Positions 35,503 to 42,512 of a stretch of DNA of 42,512 nt are shown in pieces. The stretch's first letter is position 1. Each line of letters begins with the position of its first letter. The stretch lies in NCBI GenBank assembly GCA_030824575.1, contig JAVBXL010000017.1, positions 1-42,512 of the forward strand, in the 5' to 3' direction. The notes beneath the pieces are model-generated. The model searched no databases, was not told where the DNA came from, and saw only the letters and a program-made list of their open reading frames with translations. This stretch comes from a bacterium (GTDB lineage: Bacteria; Pseudomonadota; Alphaproteobacteria; Sphingomonadales; Sphingomonadaceae). Both the position numbers and the translations under genes were made by a program.

Positions 35503-37397
35503 GCCTCTCCCCTGCCTTCCTCGACGAACTGCGGATGCGCACGTCGTTGTCCACCCTGATCGGCCGCACGATCAAGGTTACCAAGGCCGGTCGCGAATAT
35601 AAGGCCTGCTGCCCCTTCCATAATGAAAAGACGCCCAGCTTCACGATCAACGATGAAAAGGGCTTCTACCATTGTTTCGGCTGCGGCGCGCATGGCGATG
35701 CGATCCGATGGATGACCGACCAGCGCGGCTTGCCGTTCATGGAGGCTGTAAAGGAACTGGCGCAGGCGGCCAGCATGGACCTGCCCGCCCCCGACCCGCG
35801 CGCCGCCAAGCGCGCCGAGCAGGCCAAGGGGCTGCATGACGCCATGGCTGCGGCGCAGGGCTTTTTCGAGGAGCAATTGGGCGGCATCGACGGTGGTGAA
35901 GCGCGCGCCTATCTCGCCAAGCGCGGCATCAGCGACACGACCCGCCGCACCTTCGGCTTCGGCTTCTCCCCCGACGGGCGCGGCCGCCTCAAGACCGCGC
36001 TCAAGGATTTCGGCGAACCGATGCTGGTCGAGGCCGGGCTGCTGATCGATCCCGAAGCGCTGGAACAGGGCAATGCCAAGAAGCGCGAAAGCTATGATCG
36101 TTTCCGCGGCCGGCTGATGCTGCCCATTCGCGATATTCGCGGCAGGGTGATCGCCTTTGGCGGTCGCATATTGGGCGCTGGCGAGCCTAAATATCTGAAC
36201 TCGCCCGACACGCCCCTGTTCGACAAGGGACGCACCCTCTACAATATCGACCGCGCCTCCCCCGCCAGCCGCCAGACCGAGCGGGTGATCGTGGTCGAAG
36301 GCTATATGGATGTGATCGCGCTGGCGCAGGCGGGCTTTAGCGACGCCGTCGCCCCGCTCGGCACCGCCCTAACCGAACATCAGATCGAACGGCTGTGGAA
36401 AATGGTCGAAGTGCCGATCCTCTGCTTCGACGGCGATTCGGCGGGGCAGAAGGCCGCGATCCGCGCCGCCAACCGCGCCCTGCCCCTGCTGCGCCCCGGT
36501 CATAGCCTGTGTTTTGCCACCCTGCCGCCGGGCAAAGACCCCGACGATCTGATCCGCGAGAGCGGCCCGCAGGCGATGGAAGCGGTGCTCAAGGCTGCCG
36601 AGCCGCTGATCGAACGGCTGTGGAGCCATGAACTGAGCGCCATGCCGCTCGACACGCCCGAACAGAAGGCCGCGCTCAAGCAGCGGCTGCGCGCCATAAC
36701 GGATGCGATCGCCCATCCCGACGTCCGCGCCCATTATGCCCATGAATTTCGCGAACGCTATGATGCGCGCTTCTTCGCCCGGCGCGATAACGCCCCGGCG
36801 CAAAGGCAGGCGCGTGGCGGCGGCGATGGCGGCCGTTGGCAGCGCGACAAGCGCGGCAATTGGAAAGCGCCGATTCCCGCGGCCGGCTTCGAAGCCCGCG
36901 CCATCGGCACAAATGGCCTGGAACAACGTCTGCTGCGCGCCGTCCTGGCCAGCCTGCTGCGTCATCCCGAACAGATTCTGCCCCATCGCGAGATGCTGTC
37001 GGCGCTGCAAATCGCCGATTCGCTGCTGGCGCAGTTGCTGGACGTGATGATCGGCGCGTCGTTCCGCAAAGAAACAGTTGAAACGCAGGCCCTCCTTACC
37101 ATATTGGGGCAAGGTGAGTTGTATAATATGGCTAAGGGGATGCTCCGGGCCGATGCGTTCAAACTCACTCCCGACAGGACGACCATCGATCCTGATCGCG
37201 TCGCACGCGATCTTGAGGAGGCCGTTCGGGTGATGACGCAGGGACCAGAGCTTGAGCGGAATTTGGCCGTAGCGACCGAGCGGGTGAAGGCAGATGTAAG
37301 CGAAGAGAATTTGCTGGCGCAAAATCATGCGCTGGTCGCTCATCGCAACCATCTTATCCGCTTGGCGGAACTAGGCCAGTCCGAAGACATTGTTTGA
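35499..37397 (+). CDS. dnaG: DNA primase DnaG
   Basis: Synthesises RNA primers at the replication fork. 632 residues: N-terminal zinc-binding domain with Cys38, His41, Cys59, Cys62; catalytic core with FGGRILG and the TOPRIM motif VVEGYMDVIAL followed by CFDGDSAGQKAA; a linker with GGGDGGRW; and the C-terminal helicase-binding part. The start is TTG 35499, giving MSLSPAFLDELR, the usual N-terminus. It overlaps the DUF559 stop (TTGA), and its ribosome-binding site lies in a repeat arm. rpoD follows after 41 bases. Confidence 0.96.
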   Translation: MSLSPAFLDELRMRTSLSTLIGRTIKVTKAGREYKACCPFHNEKTPSFTINDEKGFYHCFGCGAHGDAIRWMTDQRGLPFMEAVKELAQAASMDLPAPDPRAAKRAEQAKGLHDAMAAAQGFFEEQLGGIDGGEARAYLAKRGISDTTRRTFGFGFSPDGRGRLKTALKDFGEPMLVEAGLLIDPEALEQGNAKKRESYDRFRGRLMLPIRDIRGRVIAFGGRILGAGEPKYLNSPDTPLFDKGRTLYNIDRASPASRQTERVIVVEGYMDVIALAQAGFSDAVAPLGTALTEHQIERLWKMVEVPILCFDGDSAGQKAAIRAANRALPLLRPGHSLCFATLPPGKDPDDLIRESGPQAMEAVLKAAEPLIERLWSHELSAMPLDTPEQKAALKQRLRAITDAIAHPDVRAHYAHEFRERYDARFFARRDNAPAQRQARGGGDGGRWQRDKRGNWKAPIPAAGFEARAIGTNGLEQRLLRAVLASLLRHPEQILPHREMLSALQIADSLLAQLLDVMIGASFRKETVETQALLTILGQGELYNMAKGMLRADAFKLTPDRTTIDPDRVARDLEEAVRVMTQGPELERNLAVATERVKADVSEENLLAQNHALVAHRNHLIRLAELGQSEDIV

Positions 37398-37403
37398 TGA
37401 GAT

Positions 37404-37419
37404 CGCCCTTGCGAGGGCG
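37404..37419 (+). promoter_or_regulatory. Hairpin between dnaG and rpoD
   Basis: Stem CGCCCT/AGGGCG with a TGCG loop and no T-run. It stands in the position where E. coli has an RNA-processing site that lets dnaG and rpoD be expressed at different levels; a similar role is possible here. Confidence 0.4.
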
Positions 37420-37438
37420 GCGGAGTTAAGGCGAATAC

Positions 37439-39493
37439 ATGGCGACCAAGGCGAACAGCAAAAGTGCGGCGGGTGCAGGTGATGGTGGGGATGAAGGCGG
37501 CGATGCCCCTCTGCTCGACCTTAACGAAGCCTCGGTCAAGAAGCTGCTCGCTCGCGCGAAGAAGCGCGGCTACATCACCTATGACGAGTTGAACAACGCC
37601 CTGCCGCAGGACCAGATGTCCTCCGAGCAGATCGAGGACGTCATGTCCGCGCTCAACGACATGGGCGTCAACATCGTCGAAAACGAAGAAGCCAGCGAAG
37701 ACGGCGACGAGCAGCGCGAGCGCGAGGATGCCGACGACGCCGAAGATGATTCGGGCGACGACGATGGCGGCCCAAAGCTCATCACCGAAAAGAAGAAGGA
37801 AACGGTCGATCGCACCGACGATCCCGTTCGCATGTACCTGCGCGAAATGGGCGCAGTGGAACTGCTCAGCCGTGAGGGCGAAATCGCTATCGCCAAACGG
37901 ATCGAGGCTGGCCGCGACACCATGATCCTGGGCCTGTGCGAAAGCCCGACGACCTTCAACGCGATCATCGAATGGTCGACCGCGCTCAACAACGGCGAAA
38001 TGCAGCTGCGCGAGATTCTCGATCTCGACGCAATGCTCTCCAAGGACCCTGCCCCGGAAAGCCTGGAGGAAGGCGCCGAGGATGACGATGGCGAGATCAG
38101 CGAGAAGACCGCTGGCCCTAGCTTCAAGGAAGAAGAAGAACCGGAGGAGGAATCCGCCGACGCCGACGAGAATGAGGACGGCGCCCCCCGCGCCCGCCGC
38201 GTTGAGGAAGAAGAGGAAGAGGACAACACCCTGTCCCTCGCCCAGATGGAAGAGACGCTCAAGCCAATGGCGCTTGAGAAGTTTGCGACCATCACTGAAA
38301 TCTTCCGCGCCTTCTCCGCCGCCCAGTCAGCCCGCATGGTCGCCATGGCGGTCGGCGAAGTGCTGAGCCAGAAGGCCGAGGATGATTATCATGATCTGCG
38401 CGAACAACTCACCGCGCAGGTCGAAAGCGTGCAATTCCACCAGCAGAAGATCGAATATCTGGTCGATCAGCTTTATGCCTATAACCGGCGCCTGACCGCG
38501 CTGGGCGGCCAGATGCTGCGCCTGGCCGAACGGCACAAGGTTCCGCGCAAGGATTTCCTCGATCGTTATGTGAACCATGAACTGGACGATGGCTGGCTCG
38601 ACAAGGTCGGCGGCCTGGACAAGAAATGGACCGCTTTCGTCGCCGCCGAAGGGCGCGCGGTGGACCGCATCCGTAACGAGGTCGGCGAAATCGCTCAGGC
38701 GACCGGCATGTCGCTCAGCGAGTTCCGCCGCATCGTCAACATGGTGCAAAAGGGCGAGCGCGAAGCGCGCCTCGCCAAGAAGGAAATGGTCGAGGCGAAC
38801 CTGCGCCTGGTCATCTCCATCGCTAAAAAATATACCAACCGCGGCCTGCAATTCCTTGATCTTATTCAGGAAGGCAATATCGGCCTGATGAAGGCGGTGG
38901 ATAAGTTCGAATATCGCCGCGGCTACAAGTTCAGCACCTATGCGACCTGGTGGATCAGGCAGGCGATCACCCGCTCGATCGCGGATCAGGCGCGGACCAT
39001 CCGTATTCCGGTCCACATGATCGAAACGATCAACAAGCTGGTTCGCACCAGCCGCCAGTTCCTGCACGAGCAGGGCCGCGAACCCACGCCCGAGGAAATG
39101 GCCGAGCGTCTGTCGATGCCGCTCGAAAAGGTCCGCAAGGTGATGAAGATCGCCAAGGAGCCGATCTCCCTTGAAACGCCGATCGGCGACGAGGAAGACA
39201 GCCATCTGGGCGATTTCATCGAGGACAAGAATGCGATTATCCCGGTGGATGCCGCGATCCAGGCTAACCTGAAGGAAACGGTCACCCGCGTCCTTGCCTC
39301 GCTCACCCCGCGTGAGGAGCGCGTTCTGCGGATGCGCTTTGGCATCGGCATGAACACAGATCATACGCTGGAGGAAGTGGGCCAGCAGTTCAGCGTGACC
39401 CGCGAACGCATCCGCCAGATCGAAGCGAAGGCGCTGCGCAAGCTGAAACACCCATCGCGCTCACGCAAGATGCGGTCCTTCCTGGACCAGTAA
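37439..39493 (+). CDS. rpoD: RNA polymerase primary sigma factor RpoD
   Basis: Housekeeping sigma-70, 684 residues. Region 1.1 lies in the first 90 residues; an acidic stretch follows; region 1.2 is [21 protein letters not shown] long Glu/Asp-rich non-conserved insert lies at about 200-270. Region 2 holds [18 protein letters not shown] (-10 recognition), region 3 follows, and region 4 has the helix-turn-helix [28 protein letters not shown] (-35 recognition). It follows dnaG in the classic macromolecular synthesis order and is closed by an intrinsic terminator. Confidence 0.97.
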   Translation: MATKANSKSAAGAGDGGDEGGDAPLLDLNEASVKKLLARAKKRGYITYDELNNALPQDQMSSEQIEDVMSALNDMGVNIVENEEASEDGDEQREREDADDAEDDSGDDDGGPKLITEKKKETVDRTDDPVRMYLREMGAVELLSREGEIAIAKRIEAGRDTMILGLCESPTTFNAIIEWSTALNNGEMQLREILDLDAMLSKDPAPESLEEGAEDDDGEISEKTAGPSFKEEEEPEEESADADENEDGAPRARRVEEEEEEDNTLSLAQMEETLKPMALEKFATITEIFRAFSAAQSARMVAMAVGEVLSQKAEDDYHDLREQLTAQVESVQFHQQKIEYLVDQLYAYNRRLTALGGQMLRLAERHKVPRKDFLDRYVNHELDDGWLDKVGGLDKKWTAFVAAEGRAVDRIRNEVGEIAQATGMSLSEFRRIVNMVQKGEREARLAKKEMVEANLRLVISIAKKYTNRGLQFLDLIQEGNIGLMKAVDKFEYRRGYKFSTYATWWIRQAITRSIADQARTIRIPVHMIETINKLVRTSRQFLHEQGREPTPEEMAERLSMPLEKVRKVMKIAKEPISLETPIGDEEDSHLGDFIEDKNAIIPVDAAIQANLKETVTRVLASLTPREERVLRMRFGIGMNTDHTLEEVGQQFSVTRERIRQIEAKALRKLKHPSRSRKMRSFLDQ

Positions 39494-39536
39494 ATTAATA
39501 CGCATCGGTAAATATAAATTAACCATCGTTGACGGA

Positions 39537-39566
39537 AAAGGGCGGCTTTCACGGTCGCCCTTTCTG
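39537..39566 (+). terminator. Intrinsic terminator of rpoD
   Basis: Stem AAAGGGCG/CGCCCTTT (39537-39544 with 39556-39563) around an 11-base loop, with the T-run as part of the 3' stem and after it. 44 bases after the rpoD stop. Confidence 0.8.
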
Positions 39567-39649
39567 ATTCCGTAAACCGGACGTTTACTCCGGTGCACTA
39601 TGCCTTGGGATTACAGCCTGCGCATGCGGGGCATCACAGGGATTTGGGC

Positions 39650-40330
39650 ATGAGCGAAGCGGCACCGCGCTATCAATTTGGCGACATAGCGCGAATCCTG
39701 GAGGCGCTGGTCGCCGCCGATGGCACGGCCGCCCATGCCTATGCCCACCGCGCCAGCACCGGCGTCGCGCGCGACGCCCTGCTCTCGCTGTCCGACCTCG
39801 CCGACGCTGCCTATTATCTGTGCATGCTCCACGGCCGTCATCCCGGCGTGATCGATCATGCCGCGACCCGCTCCGCCGACAATGCCGCGCGCCAGTGGCT
39901 GATCGAAACCGGCGACGCCTTCGCCCGCGAACGCGCCTACCTCGCCCAGGTCACGGTCGCCGTTGGCCCCGCCCCCAGCACGGCGGGCCAGGCCGATTGC
40001 GAAACCGCCGTCAGCCAGCAACGCCACGCGCTTGACATGCTGGCCCAGTCCGACCGGCGCGGCTGCGCTATGGGCGCGGCGATGGCGCTGGTGCTCGACT
40101 GGCGCGCGGTGCGGCATGTGCTCGACATGGCGGCGCTACGCGCAGGACTCGAACCCCATGCCTGCACCCTGCCCGATCGCCATGTGACGCTGGACGTTGC
40201 CCGCGCCATTGGCGGCGACGACGCGATCGACCGGGCGATCCAGTTCGGCGCGCGCCAGTTGTTGAACCAGCATCGCGGCCTGTGGGATCTGCTCGCCGCC
40301 CGCGCAGACGTGCGCGTCCGGCAGGCCTGA
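39650..40330 (+). CDS. Unrecognised helical protein
   Basis: 226 residues, rich in Ala, His and Asp, mostly helical by composition, with no signal or membrane segment. Conserved-looking parts are GDIARILEALVAADGTAAHAYAHRAS, SLSDLADAAYYLCMLHGRHPG and ARQLLNQHRGLWDLLAARA. The four-helix look could fit a ferritin-like or similar bundle, but I see no metal motif. AGGGA lies before ATG 39650. Codon use is typical of the host, so this is probably a lineage-conserved gene. Confidence 0.75.
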   Translation: MSEAAPRYQFGDIARILEALVAADGTAAHAYAHRASTGVARDALLSLSDLADAAYYLCMLHGRHPGVIDHAATRSADNAARQWLIETGDAFARERAYLAQVTVAVGPAPSTAGQADCETAVSQQRHALDMLAQSDRRGCAMGAAMALVLDWRAVRHVLDMAALRAGLEPHACTLPDRHVTLDVARAIGGDDAIDRAIQFGARQLLNQHRGLWDLLAARADVRVRQA

Positions 40331-40363
40331 CCAGCCCTTTAACGCCTGATTTCCCTTTCGACA

Positions 40364-40392
40364 TTGCGCCTGCCCGCGGCTTTGCCTAGTCC
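40364..40392 (+). promoter_or_regulatory. Candidate promoter of the MoxR gene
   Basis: TTGCGC (40364-40369), 17-nt spacer, TAGTCC (40387-40392). Weak -10; weak case. A short inverted repeat TTGCC/GGCAA follows at about 40395-40407. Confidence 0.25.
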
Positions 40393-40424
40393 GGTTGCCA
40401 TAGGCAACGGAATGGACCAGCAAG

Positions 40425-41270
40425 ATGCGCTTTGAAGGCACACAGGATTATGTCGCCACCGACGACCTGAAGGTCGCGGTCAACGCCGCCGTATTGCTGC
40501 GCCGCCCGCTTCTCGTGAAGGGCGAACCGGGCACTGGCAAGACCGTCCTGGCACAGGAAATCGCCACGGCGCTGGACGCCCCGCTGATCGAATGGAACGT
40601 CAAATCCACGACCAAGGCGCATCAGGGCCTGTATGAATATGACGCGGTCGCCCGCCTGCGCGACGGGCAACTGGGCGACGCGCGCGTCCACGACATCGCC
40701 AACTATATCCGCAAGGGCAAGCTGTGGGAGGCTTTCACCTCCCCCCGCCTGCCCGTGCTACTGATCGACGAGATCGACAAGGCCGACATCGAATTTCCCA
40801 ACGACCTGTTGCAGGAACTCGATCGCATGGCCTTCCACGTCTATGAAACGGGGCAAACCGTCGCTGCAGCCGATCGCCCGGTCGTCATCATCACGTCCAA
40901 CAACGAGAAGGAACTGCCCGACGCCTTCCTGCGCCGTTGTTTCTTCCATTATATCAAATTCCCTGACCGCGACACACTGGCGAAAATCGTTGATGTACAT
41001 TTTCCCGGCATCCAGAAAATCCTGGTCAGCAAGGCAATGGATATCTTTTACGACATTCGAGAGGTGCCGGGCCTCAAGAAGAAGCCCTCGACCTCCGAAC
41101 TGCTCGACTGGCTCAAGCTGCTGCTGAACGAGGATATGCCGCTCGATGTGCTCCAGAACAGCGACCCGACAAAGGCGATCCCCCCGCTCCACGGCGCGCT
41201 GCTCAAAAACGAGCAGGACATCATGATGTTCGAACGCCTCGCCTTCATGGCGCGCCGACAGGGGCGGTAA
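40425..41270 (+). CDS. MoxR-family AAA+ ATPase
   Basis: 281 residues. Walker A GEPGTGKT at 33-40, Walker B LLIDEIDKAD at about 112-121, sensor 1 ITSNNEKELPDAF, Arg finger in LRRC. MoxR ATPases help fold or metal-load partner proteins and are usually followed by a von Willebrand factor A gene. Here the next gene is unrelated and a hairpin repeat intervenes, so the partner is not adjacent on the 3' side. The Shine-Dalgarno is weak. Confidence 0.93.
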   Translation: MRFEGTQDYVATDDLKVAVNAAVLLRRPLLVKGEPGTGKTVLAQEIATALDAPLIEWNVKSTTKAHQGLYEYDAVARLRDGQLGDARVHDIANYIRKGKLWEAFTSPRLPVLLIDEIDKADIEFPNDLLQELDRMAFHVYETGQTVAAADRPVVIITSNNEKELPDAFLRRCFFHYIKFPDRDTLAKIVDVHFPGIQKILVSKAMDIFYDIREVPGLKKKPSTSELLDWLKLLLNEDMPLDVLQNSDPTKAIPPLHGALLKNEQDIMMFERLAFMARRQGR

Positions 41271-41285
41271 GGCAGGATAACCCTA

Positions 41286-41364
41286 CATCCGTTCGCTTCG
41301 AGCGTGTCGATAAGCGAGCGGAGCGTTGCCAGCGTTTCTCGACTTCGTTCGAAACGAACGGATG
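41286..41364 (+). repeat. Long hairpin related to family 2 repeats
   Basis: Arms CATCCGTTCGCTTCGAGCG and CGTTCGAAACGAACGGATG pair with few mismatches and extend inwards through GTCGATAAGCG/CGTTTCTCGAC. The outer CCGTTCG and the GTCGA blocks match family 2. It lies between the MoxR and GFA genes and probably acts as a terminator or RNA-stabilising stem. Confidence 0.75.
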
Positions 41365-41382
41365 TTGTTCTAAGGAATATCT

Positions 41383-41796
41383 ATGCCCCATTCCGCCGGA
41401 TGCCTCTGCGGTGCTGTCCGCATCACCATCGACGCAGAGCCCATCGCCGCGCGCATGTGCTGGTGCCGCCTGTGCCAATATCTGGGCGGCGGATCGGCGA
41501 CCGTGAACGTCTGTTTCCGATCGGACAAGGTGGCGACAACGGGCGAGGTGCGCTGGCATGACAGCGTCGCCGACAGCGGCAACGCAATGAAGCGTGGCTT
41601 CTGCCCGACCTGCGGCACGCCGCTGTTCAGCCTGGCCGAATCGCGCCCGCATCTGACCTTCATCCGCGCCGGCGCGCTCGACGATCCGTCGCTGATCGGA
41701 CCGCAGGCGGTGATATGGACCGACACCGCGCCTGGCTGGGCGCATCATGATCCCGACCTGCCCCACTATCCGGCGCAAATCCCGCCTGTGACCTGA
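41383..41796 (+). CDS. GFA-family zinc protein (glutathione-dependent formaldehyde-activating fold)
   Basis: 137 residues with the zinc cysteines of the family: Cys7 and Cys9 (GCLCGAVR), Cys26, Cys28 and Cys31 (MCWCRLCQ), and Cys74 and Cys77 (GFCPTCGTPLF). The family is named after formaldehyde-glutathione condensation, but most members, including this length class, have no proven activity. Length and motif spacing are normal. Confidence 0.92.
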   Translation: MPHSAGCLCGAVRITIDAEPIAARMCWCRLCQYLGGGSATVNVCFRSDKVATTGEVRWHDSVADSGNAMKRGFCPTCGTPLFSLAESRPHLTFIRAGALDDPSLIGPQAVIWTDTAPGWAHHDPDLPHYPAQIPPVT

Positions 41797-41910
41797 AATA
41801 GGCACCGGCGCGTCAGGCCCGCGAAATCGGCGCTTGCGCCCTCCGGTTTAGTCTGTAGCCTCTCTGTCATAGTTCAATGCCGCGCAAAGACGGTATCGAC
41901 CTGGAGAGTG

Positions 41911-42512
41911 ATGACGATGCCGAAGCGCACCCAAGGACCGATTGCCGCAATAGTCTCCGCCACGGCGCTTCTCTCCGCCACGGCGTTGTGCCTTGCAATC
42001 CCGTCGATCGCCCATGCCGCCGATACCGAAGCCTGGACGCCCACCGACAGCGCCATCCGAGCCGCCTCCGCCGGCATCGCCCTGCCGCAGACCGTTGCTG
42101 GCCTCTCGCTCAGTAAGAGCGGCGAAGCCTCCAATGGCGGCCGCGCGGTCGACAATTATGCGCAATATCTCTCGGAGGATGGCGCCATCCAGGCGACTCT
42201 CTACGTCTATCTGCCGACCTATGCCGACGCCTCCCTCGCCGCCTATATGACCGACAAGGCGGTGATGGAGCGGTTCGGGGCGAAGACCCGCCGCACCGCC
42301 TATGCCAGCGCCCCCGTCGCCGGCCGGGCGGACAGCGCGATCCGCGCCGTCTATGACGATGCCGCCGATGGCGCGCTGACCACGGCTGCCGGGTTCGTCC
42401 ATGCCGGGCGATGGATCGTCAAGATCCGCGTGACCGGCCCGACCGAGCGTCGCGGCGAAGTGCTGGCCGGCCTGGACGGAATGCTCGCCAACCTGTCGAT
42501 CGATGACCCCGC
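41911..42512 (+). CDS. Secreted protein of unknown function, truncated by window edge
   Basis: 200 codons are visible and the frame is open at the right edge. A signal peptide (about residues 1-37, ending AIPSIAHAA) precedes a domain with GLSLSKSGEASNGGRAVDNYAQY and later FVHAGRWIVKIRVTGPTERRGE. No family recognised; the layout fits a periplasmic or surface protein. ATG 41911 is 4 nt after GGAG; ATG 41917 would give a spacing of 10 and is as likely. Confidence 0.7.
   Translation, partial: MTMPKRTQGPIAAIVSATALLSATALCLAIPSIAHAADTEAWTPTDSAIRAASAGIALPQTVAGLSLSKSGEASNGGRAVDNYAQYLSEDGAIQATLYVYLPTYADASLAAYMTDKAVMERFGAKTRRTAYASAPVAGRADSAIRAVYDDAADGALTTAAGFVHAGRWIVKIRVTGPTERRGEVLAGLDGMLANLSIDDP

Overview
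The window is a chromosomal segment of a high-GC alphaproteobacterium, very probably a sphingomonad (Sphingobium/Sphingomonas/Novosphingobium group). This rests on protein-level recognition: CarB, DnaG, PdhB with an N-terminal lipoyl domain, the eno-ftsB-pdhA-pdhB order, DUF4170 and an orphan TadG/TadE set. No species call is possible from sequence alone. Almost all of the window is core housekeeping gene space with short intergenic gaps, and no gap exceeds 300 bases without a gene. No rRNA, tRNA, CRISPR array or classical insertion sequence was seen.

Layout. 1-2190: a truncated lipoprotein gene, serB and miaA; the last two are divergent and their start codons overlap. 2194-9542: branched-chain amino acid genes ilvB, a small unknown gene, ilvN, ilvC, then two YceI genes and leuA. 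leuA is preceded by a leucine-rich leader peptide and alternative hairpins typical of attenuation. 9690-16810: M20 peptidase, SDF-family symporter, nucleoside deaminase, FNT-type channel, trmFO, EF-hand protein and squalene/phytoene-synthase-like protein. 16946-20159: a TadG-like vWA protein and two TadE-like proteins, closed by a bidirectional terminator. 20196-24540: pdhB, pdhA, ftsB-like and eno on the minus strand. 24771-27062: a four-gene envelope/stress cluster of the YqjD/YqjE kind, then DUF4170. 27163-34378 (minus strand): carA, an RraB-family gene, a small membrane protein, carB, greA and rhomboid. 34534-39493: yqeY, dnaG and rpoD. 39650 to the end: an unrecognised helical protein, a MoxR AAA ATPase, a GFA-family zinc protein and the start of a secreted protein.

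The most interesting layer is a palindromic repeat system laid over this core. Repeat family 1 has a 22-23 nt palindrome of the CCCTCTCCC/GGGAGAGGG type plus a TTGGGTGAGGG-like tail. It also has a long form whose second hairpin covaries between copies and keeps a T-T mismatch in a CTTG/CTAG context. Family 1 occurs as an inverted pair between ilvN and ilvC, and it brackets two small DUF559 (Vsr-like endonuclease fold) genes. One DUF559 unit sits at the 5' end of carB and is flanked on the far side by a second, synonymously recoded copy of the carB start (MPKRTDI-SI). The other sits directly before dnaG inside 37-bp inverted repeats, which supply the dnaG ribosome-binding site and overlap its start codon. 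I infer that these are small mobile units in which a DUF559 nuclease takes the role played by RAYT transposases in REP/REPIN systems. A second repeat family (CCGTTCGT...ACGAACGG, containing GCTTGTCGAAG) marks the ends of transcription units.
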